64,000 bases of DNA from Pseudomonas sp. Root562 (lineage in GTDB: Bacteria; Pseudomonadota; Gammaproteobacteria; Pseudomonadales; Pseudomonadaceae): assembly GCF_001427125.1 (NCBI RefSeq), contig NZ_LMGK01000026.1:1-64000 (forward strand), in the 5' to 3' direction. This document shows positions 59,560 through 64,000 of the stretch, piece by piece (position 1 is the first letter of the stretch; every line of letters begins with the position of its first letter). The notes below the pieces were generated by a model, which did not search any database, was not told the origin of the DNA, and saw only the letters and a list, made by a program, of their open reading frames with translations. Made by a program: the position numbers and the translations under genes.

Positions 59560-59645
59560 AAAAAAACGCCGCCACCTGATTCGCCGGGAGGCAAATACGG
59601 TGAGCGACGTCTTTGTCGTAGATTGGGCAACCGCCGTTGGTTACC
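59560..59645 (-). promoter_or_regulatory. ANTAR-type antitermination leader of nasA
   Basis: Read on the minus strand: hairpin P1 (59645-59626) has stem GGTAACC/GGTTGCC and loop AACGGC. Hairpin P2 (59618-59605) has stem CGAC/GTCG and loop AAAGAC. Both hexaloops have A at position 1 and G at position 4, the rule for ANTAR-protein targets. The GTCG arm of P2 is also part of a terminator stem, GTCGCTCACC (59608-59599) with GGTGGCGGC (59576-59568), followed by seven T. P2 and the terminator are mutually exclusive. NasT (ANTAR domain), encoded upstream, is the obvious ligand. Confidence 0.85.
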
Positions 59646-59660
59646 TGTGGGATTTACTTA

Positions 59661-59675
59661 GCGAGATCTGTGCCA
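59661..59675 (-). promoter_or_regulatory. Sigma-54 promoter of nasA
   Basis: On the minus strand TGGCACAGATCTCGC: perfect -24, -12 with TCGC for TTGC and correct spacing. The predicted start near 59649 places hairpin P1 at about +5. Confidence 0.75.
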
Positions 59676-59687
59676 ACAGTTCGTTTT

Positions 59688-59821
59688 TGTGGCGAGGGAG
59701 CTTGCTCCCGCTCGGCGTTGAAGCCGTCTTGAATCCTGTGATCGAGTTGTGCCTGATTCACTGAAGTTGCAGGTTTTGGGGCCGCCGCTACGCAGCCCAG
59801 CGGGAGCAAGCTCCCTCGCCA
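59688..59821. repeat. REP doublet (REPIN), GTGGCGAGGGAGC class
   Basis: TGTGGCGAGGGAGCTTGCTC and GAGCAAGCTCCCTCGCCAC inverted, about 85 bp apart, between nasT and the nasA promoter. Confidence 0.88.
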
Positions 59822-59832
59822 CGGTGATCGTG

Positions 59833-60408
59833 TCAGCCGAGCAGTTCACTCATCGCGATAATCTGCTCCGCCACCTGAATCAGCTTCTGCTGGCGGCTCA
59901 TGGCCTGGCGGCGCATCAGGGTGTAGGCCTCTTCCTCGTTGCAGTCCTTCATTTTCATCAGCAGCCCTTTGGCCAGTTCGATGCGCTTGCGCTCGGCCAG
60001 TTGCTGATCGCGGGCGTGCAGTTGGGCGCGCAGGGCCTGGTCACTTTCGAAGCGGGCCATGGCCACATCCAGAATCGGCTGCAAGCGTTGGGCATGGATG
60101 CCCTCGACGATGTAGGCGCTGACCCCGGACTTGATCGCCTGGCGCATCACGCCGGGGTCGTGCTCGTCGGTAAACATCACGATGGGGCGTGGCTGGTCCC
60201 GGCTGACGAGCACCACTTGTTCCATGACATCGCGGCTCGGTGACTCGGTATCGATCAGAATCACGTCCGGACGCACCGTTTCGACGCGTTCAGGCAGGTC
60301 GATGGTCAGGCCTGACTCGTCGATGACCTCGAAGCCGGCTTCGGTGAGGGCCGCTTTCAGGCGTCCGACTTTTTTCGCGGTATCGTTGATCAGCAGGATA
60401 CGCAACAT
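59833..60408 (-). CDS. nasT: Nitrate-responsive ANTAR antiterminator
   Basis: 191 residues. A receiver-like N-terminal domain (about 1-120; LLINDTAKK, VILIDTES) is joined to a C-terminal ANTAR RNA-binding domain (about 125-185; IELAKGLLMKMKDCNEEEAY). NasT binds two-hairpin leader RNAs and blocks termination when released from NasS by nitrate. Target leaders are visible at 59560-59645 and probably 61651-61738. AGGAG precedes the ATG; 15 bp after nasS. Confidence 0.93.
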   Translation of the reverse strand: MLRILLINDTAKKVGRLKAALTEAGFEVIDESGLTIDLPERVETVRPDVILIDTESPSRDVMEQVVLVSRDQPRPIVMFTDEHDPGVMRQAIKSGVSAYIVEGIHAQRLQPILDVAMARFESDQALRAQLHARDQQLAERKRIELAKGLLMKMKDCNEEEAYTLMRRQAMSRQQKLIQVAEQIIAMSELLG

Positions 60409-60423
60409 GTTCGCAGTCTCCTG

Positions 60424-61635
60424 TCAGCAGTTGGCGAGTCGGGGCGAGTTGTCGCTCATGGCGTGCAGTTTGAAGCTGCGCGCATAGCCGGCGGGGTCCG
60501 AACCGTTCCAGACCTTGCCATCGATCAACTGGCTGCTACGCATCTCTTTGCCCAGCGATGCGACACCGACGGCGCTGGCGGCCTCACGGTACAAGTCCAG
60601 TTGCTGAACCTGACGGGCTACCGCGAGGTAATCCGGGTCATCGCGCAACAGCCCCCAGCGACGGAACTGGGTCATGAACCACATGCCATCGGACAGATAC
60701 GGCAAGTTCACTTCACCGTCACCATGAAAGCGCATGGCGTGCGGGTCGTGCCAACGATTGCCCAGGCCGTCGTCGTAGTCGCCCAGCAGACGCGGTTCGA
60801 TGCATGCCAGTGGGGCGTCGAGGTACTGTGGCGCGCTGAGCAATTGCGCAGTGCTGCGGCGGTTTTCGAGACTGTCTTCGATAAAACGACTGGCTTCCAG
60901 GATGGCCATCACCAGTGCCCGGGCGGTGTTGGGGTATTGCTCGACGAAGGCGCGGGTGCAGCCTAGGACTTTTTCCGGATGATCGGGCCAGATCGTCTGG
61001 GTGGTCGCCAGGGTAAAACCGAGGTCCTGTTGCACGGCGCTGGCGGACCAGGGCTCGCCGACGCAGAAACCGTCGATGCGTCCCGCCTGCAGGTGCGCGA
61101 CCATTTGCGGCGGTGGTACCACCACACTGTCGACCTCCAGCAACGGATGAATGCCCTGGCTGGCGAGCCAGTAATACAGCCACATGGCATGGGTGCCAGT
61201 GGGAAAGGTCTGGGCGAACGTCAATTTTGGGCGAGTTTGGTGCACGTGCCGGTGAAGTGCCTCAGGACCGGTCACGCCAAGGCCCTGCAAGCCATGGGAG
61301 AGATTGATGCTCTGGCCGTTCTGGTTCAGGCCCATGAGCACGGCCATGTCGGTCGCTGCCACGCCGCCGATACCCAGGTGCACGGCGTAGATCAAACCGT
61401 ACAGGCTATGGGCGGCATCGAGTTCACCGCTCACCAGTTTGTCCCGCAGGTTGGCCCACGACGACTGGCGCTTGAGGTTCAGGGTCAAGCCGTAAGGTTG
61501 GGCGAAGCCCTGAGTCGCGGCGACAACCACCGAGGCGCAGTCGCTCAAGGCCATGAAGCCGAGGTTGATTTCGGTCTTTTCCGGGGCATCGCTGCCATTG
61601 ACCCAGGCCAGAGGGCCGGCTGATGGTTCGTTCAT
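60424..61635 (-). CDS. nasS: Nitrate sensor that sequesters NasT
   Basis: 403 residues of the NrtA-like nitrate-binding fold but without signal peptide, so cytoplasmic, as in NasS. Motifs include EINLGFMALSDCASVVVA, LDAAHSLYGLIYAVHLGIGG and GFCVGEPWSA. Without nitrate it holds NasT; nitrate frees it. ATG 61633-61635. First gene of nasST, behind its own leader and sigma-54-type promoter. Confidence 0.92.
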   Translation of the reverse strand: MNEPSAGPLAWVNGSDAPEKTEINLGFMALSDCASVVVAATQGFAQPYGLTLNLKRQSSWANLRDKLVSGELDAAHSLYGLIYAVHLGIGGVAATDMAVLMGLNQNGQSINLSHGLQGLGVTGPEALHRHVHQTRPKLTFAQTFPTGTHAMWLYYWLASQGIHPLLEVDSVVVPPPQMVAHLQAGRIDGFCVGEPWSASAVQQDLGFTLATTQTIWPDHPEKVLGCTRAFVEQYPNTARALVMAILEASRFIEDSLENRRSTAQLLSAPQYLDAPLACIEPRLLGDYDDGLGNRWHDPHAMRFHGDGEVNLPYLSDGMWFMTQFRRWGLLRDDPDYLAVARQVQQLDLYREAASAVGVASLGKEMRSSQLIDGKVWNGSDPAGYARSFKLHAMSDNSPRLANC

Positions 61636-61650
61636 CGATTTCGCACCTTC

Positions 61651-61738
61651 AAAAAAAACGTCGTCCCAGACCTGGTACCCGTAAGGCCGCGTGACGACGT
61701 CGTTGTCCTTGCACGCATTCCGCCGTTGGCCTGCGTGC
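61651..61738 (-). promoter_or_regulatory. Second ANTAR-type leader, upstream of nasS
   Basis: Minus strand: P1 (61738-61711) has a 7 bp stem GCACGCA/TGCGTGC, a GG/AA internal loop, then CC/GG closing hexaloop AACGGC, identical to the nasA P1 loop. P2 (61707-61696) is GAC-AACGAC-GTC, loop again with A1 and G4, but with only three stem pairs. A terminator follows: ACGTCGTC (61700-61693) with GACGACGT (61665-61658) and eight T. P2 and the terminator overlap. P2 is weaker than in nasA. Confidence 0.7.
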
Positions 61739-61754
61739 TGATGCTTCGATGGGT

Positions 61755-61769
61755 GCAAGGCATATGCCA
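61755..61769 (-). promoter_or_regulatory. Sigma-54 promoter of nasST
   Basis: Minus strand TGGCATATGCCTTGC: one mismatch to TGGCAC-N5-TTGC. Predicted start near 61743, again about 5 nt before hairpin P1, the same geometry as nasA. Confidence 0.75.
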
Positions 61770-61816
61770 TCCCGGGATTCACGGCAAAGAGATCGCCCGC
61801 CAACCTCAACCCCGGC

Positions 61817-61822
61817 TATAAT
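61817..61822 (+). promoter_or_regulatory. -10 box of pyrD
   Basis: TATAAT, a consensus -10, 40 bp before the ATG. No good -35 is seen at 17 bp. A start near 61829 would give a leader of about 33 nt. Confidence 0.6.
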
Positions 61823-61861
61823 CGCCGCCTCATTTCGCCGCCAATCGAGTCAAATCCGCCC

Positions 61862-62881
61862 ATGTACACCCTGGCCCGTCAGCTGTTGTTCAAACTTTCC
61901 CCGGAAACCTCCCACGATCTGTCCCTGGACCTGATCGGCGCGGGCGGACGTTTGGGCCTTAACGGCTTGCTGTGCAAGGCACCGGCGAAGATGCCGGTCA
62001 ACGTCATGGGCCTGGATTTTCCGAATCCGGTGGGGCTGGCCGCCGGCCTGGACAAAAACGGCGCGGCCATTGACGGTTTCGCCCAATTGGGTTTCGGTTT
62101 TGTCGAAATAGGCACCATAACCCCGCGTCCGCAACCGGGTAATCCGAAACCACGGATTTTCCGATTGCCGGAAGCCGAGGCCATCATCAACCGCATGGGC
62201 TTCAACAACCTTGGCGTCGATCACCTGTTGGCCCGTGTGGCAGCCGCCAAGTACAAGGGCGTGCTGGGCATCAACATCGGCAAGAACTTCGATACCCCGG
62301 TCGAGCGCGCGGTTGACGATTATCTGATTTGCCTGGACAAGGTCTATGCCCACGCCAGCTACGTGACGGTCAACGTCAGCTCGCCGAACACACCGGGCCT
62401 GCGCAGCCTGCAATTCGGCGATTCGCTCAAGCAACTGTTGGCCGACCTTGCCACGCGTCGCGCTGAACTGGCGCTGCGTCACGGCAAACACGTGCCGCTG
62501 GCCATCAAGATCGCCCCGGACATGACTGACGAAGAAACTGCGCAGGTTGCGCAAGCGTTGATCGAAACCGGAATGGACGCGGTCATCGCCACCAATACCA
62601 CCTTGAGCCGTGTCGGCGTCGAGGGCATGGAGCATGGTGACGAGGCGGGCGGCCTGTCCGGTGCACCGGTTCGCGACAAGAGCACCCACACCGTGAAGGT
62701 GTTGGCGGCGGAGTTGGGGGGCCGCCTGCCGATCATTGCTGCCGGTGGCATCACTGAAGGCAAACATGCGGCAGAGAAGATCACTGCCGGTGCGAGCCTG
62801 GTGCAGATCTACTCCGGCTTCATCTATAAAGGCCCGGCGCTGATTCGTGAATCCGTAGACGCAATCGCTGCCCTGCGCTGA
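61862..62881 (+). CDS. pyrD: Dihydroorotate dehydrogenase (quinone), class 2
   Basis: 339 residues. Oxidises dihydroorotate to orotate with FMN and quinone in pyrimidine synthesis. An N-terminal amphipathic membrane-binding helix pair (about 1-35), GLAAGLDKNGAAIDGF, VNVSSPNTPGLRSLQ (class 2 Ser base region) and IPP-free FMN motif AAGGITEGKHA are visible. ATG 61862 lacks a strong ribosome site. Confidence 0.95.
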   Translation: MYTLARQLLFKLSPETSHDLSLDLIGAGGRLGLNGLLCKAPAKMPVNVMGLDFPNPVGLAAGLDKNGAAIDGFAQLGFGFVEIGTITPRPQPGNPKPRIFRLPEAEAIINRMGFNNLGVDHLLARVAAAKYKGVLGINIGKNFDTPVERAVDDYLICLDKVYAHASYVTVNVSSPNTPGLRSLQFGDSLKQLLADLATRRAELALRHGKHVPLAIKIAPDMTDEETAQVAQALIETGMDAVIATNTTLSRVGVEGMEHGDEAGGLSGAPVRDKSTHTVKVLAAELGGRLPIIAAGGITEGKHAAEKITAGASLVQIYSGFIYKGPALIRESVDAIAALR

Positions 62882-62898
62882 AGGCTCAAGGGAGCTTT

Positions 62899-63024
62899 TG
62901 TGGCGAGGGAGCTTGCTCCCGCTGCGAAGCAGCCCAAAGCACCCGCTTCGGTAAGTCAAATTGATTGAGAACACCGGGTTTACGATTGCTTCGCAACCGG
63001 GCGGGAGCAAGCTCCCTCGCCACA
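62899..63024. repeat. REP doublet (REPIN), GTGGCGAGGGAGC class
   Basis: TGTGGCGAGGGAGCTTGCTC and GAGCAAGCTCCCTCGCCACA inverted, about 75 bp apart, between convergent pyrD and rmf. Confidence 0.88.
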
Positions 63025-63056
63025 AAAACAGGTTGTCCTTGTTTTGGAGCAGGCAT

Positions 63057-63082
63057 AAAAAAGGGCCCCTTCAAAGGAGCCC
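63057..63082 (-). terminator. Rho-independent terminator of rmf
   Basis: On the minus strand GGGCTCC-TTTGAA-GGGGCCC followed by six T. About 90 nt after the rmf stop. Confidence 0.85.
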
Positions 63083-63170
63083 CTGGGCCGCAGCCCGCCG
63101 TCCGGATGGGACGTGCGTGGTTAATTCAGTACAAAATCAGATTGTCGTGTCGGAGTGTTGTGCCCTGTAA

Positions 63171-63386
63171 TTAGCCGACGGCGTGAAGTTCGTTGAGTCT
63201 GTGGATTCCCGCAGTGCCGGTCATACCGTCCCAGTTGTCGCCGCGTCCTTCTCGCCAGCCGTTAATCCAGGCTTGACGTACCGACGGTAGAGTAAATGGG
63301 CAAAGCTCACGGGATTTGCCACCAACGCCATATTGATATCCGCGCAAAAATGCTCTTTCCAACGGATCACGCTTAAGTCTTCTCAT
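63171..63386 (-). CDS. rmf: Ribosome modulation factor
   Basis: 71 residues, basic. It dimerises 70S ribosomes into 100S particles in stationary phase. The family motif RDPLERAFLRGYQYGVGGKSRELCPF and RQAWINGWREGRGDNWDG are seen in part as RAFLRGYQYGV and AWINGWREGR. ATG 63384-63386. Place next to pyrD is conserved in Pseudomonas. Confidence 0.95.
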   Translation of the reverse strand: MRRLKRDPLERAFLRGYQYGVGGKSRELCPFTLPSVRQAWINGWREGRGDNWDGMTGTAGIHRLNELHAVG

Positions 63387-63916
63387 AGGGTGTTGCCCTC
63401 ACTTGTTGACTGTATTTATCGCGTCGACCTCAATTGAGGTCTGGCAGAAAAACTCTGCCGTTGGGGGCTCGTTGCCGGCGTGACGAGCCAAGGTGTTGGC
63501 GCCATTGCGGTGCCAACCTGAGTTGAGTTCTAACCAATGCGTCACATCGAGGGAATGATCGTTTTGTCATAAGGACGTAACTGTTCATGTGCTATGGCCA
63601 TAAGTAACCGCATGTTAGCTGGGTATTTTTCAGGTAAACCCCGGTATGATCGGCCCCGCACAGCATGATCAGGTTAATCCTTTGGTGAGAATGCCTCCCG
63701 TTGCCGGGAAGGACTATTCGACGAAGGGTCGACTTATGTCATTTTGTTGCATCAACTTTTTTATCTGTCCTTGCATCTAAGCTCATTTAACCCGGGCAGC
63801 AGGGGTGGAACGGCACACCTTCGTGCCACGCGGGCGCTCTTCGAGAAAAGCGCCTGATTGAAAACCGGTCCGGCAATGCGTTGTCGGGCCACTCAGCCAA
63901 AGGCTCCGAATTCTCA
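63387..63916. other. 530 bp divergent intergenic region rmf / rlmL
   Basis: This holds the rmf promoter (left) and the rlmL promoter (right). TATGAT at 63645-63650 is a plausible -10 for rlmL, without a clear -35. Hairpins occur at about 63720-63735 (TCGAC-GAAGG-GTCGA) and 63833-63856 (GGCGCT ... AGCGCC) in the rlmL leader. AT-richer than coding DNA. Frames here are short and not convincing. Confidence 0.5.
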
Positions 63917-64000
63917 TGTCCGATCGTTTCGAACTCTTCCTCACTTGCCCAAAAGGCCTTGAAGGCCTGCTCATCGAGGAAGCCGTCGGGCTTGGCCTTG
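63917..64000 (+). CDS. rlmL: 23S rRNA (guanine-2445-N2) methyltransferase, N-terminal fragment
   Basis: The first 28 codons, MSDRFELFLTCPKGLEGLLI and on, match the start of RlmL (RlmKL), whose THUMP domain begins here. The frame is open to the window edge. The order pyrD-rmf-rlmL supports the call. Confidence 0.9.

Noticed and set aside
62965..63174. 69-codon frames between pyrD and rmf
   Set aside because: They are read from the REPIN and the rmf terminator region and have no coding bias.

Overview
The window reads as a chromosomal segment of a Pseudomonas, most likely of the P. fluorescens group. The gene content and gene order support this: ppsR/ppsA - hydrolase - rraA - cmaX - crfX - cmpX - sigX - oprF - cobA - kinase - nasA - nasT - nasS, then pyrD - rmf - rlmL. 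So do the high GC coding bias, an RsmX-type small RNA, many REP doublets (REPINs) and a roughly 110 bp palindromic repeat of the kind common in fluorescent pseudomonads. No IS element, prophage, tRNA or CRISPR array was seen.

Region 1 (1-14640). The tail of a 5S rRNA is followed by a stand-alone penicillin-binding protein 2 gene. Next comes a complete quinohemoprotein amine dehydrogenase (QHNDH, Qhp/Pea) locus. A sigma-54 activator (qhpR/peaR) is coupled to qhpF (ABC exporter), qhpE (subtilisin-like leader peptidase) and qhpG (flavoprotein). An NAD-dependent aldehyde dehydrogenase lies on the other strand, followed by qhpADCB. Amines would be oxidised in the periplasm by the CTQ/dihaem enzyme and the aldehyde then oxidised to an acid. 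A near-perfect sigma-54 promoter and palindromic activator-site candidates lie in the 525 bp control region between the aldehyde dehydrogenase and qhpA.

Region 2 (14641-34201) is accessory metabolism: an LprI-like protein, an SRPBCC protein, an RsmX-like sRNA, an isonitrile hydratase divergent from its GlxA-type regulator, a GH15 glucoamylase, and an isopentenyl-diphosphate isomerase fused to a terpene cyclase. It continues with an MFS exporter, an SDR/LysR pair, an AraC regulator with a GABA-type permease, an NCS1 permease with an Asp/Glu/hydantoin racemase-family protein, cysH, thrH and pabB.

Region 3 (34202-46512) holds a three-gene membrane operon (retropepsin-like protease, inactive transglutaminase/7TM protein, RimK-like ATP-grasp ligase). 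The methylcitrate-cycle operon prpR-prpB-prpC-acnD-prpF-prpD follows, with REPINs in four of its gaps or flanks.

Region 4 (46531-64000) carries PEP synthase and its regulator, the cmaX-crfX-cmpX-sigX-oprF envelope-stress cluster, and a nitrate-assimilation block. That block has the transporter nasA, a PP2C/kinase fusion, cobA and the regulators nasS/nasT. The reductase genes nirBD and nasC, which sit between cobA and the kinase in P. aeruginosa, are absent here. Both nasA and nasS are preceded by a sigma-54-type promoter and then by a leader that looks like a two-hexaloop ANTAR RNA competing with an intrinsic terminator. The window ends with pyrD, rmf and the first 28 codons of rlmL.
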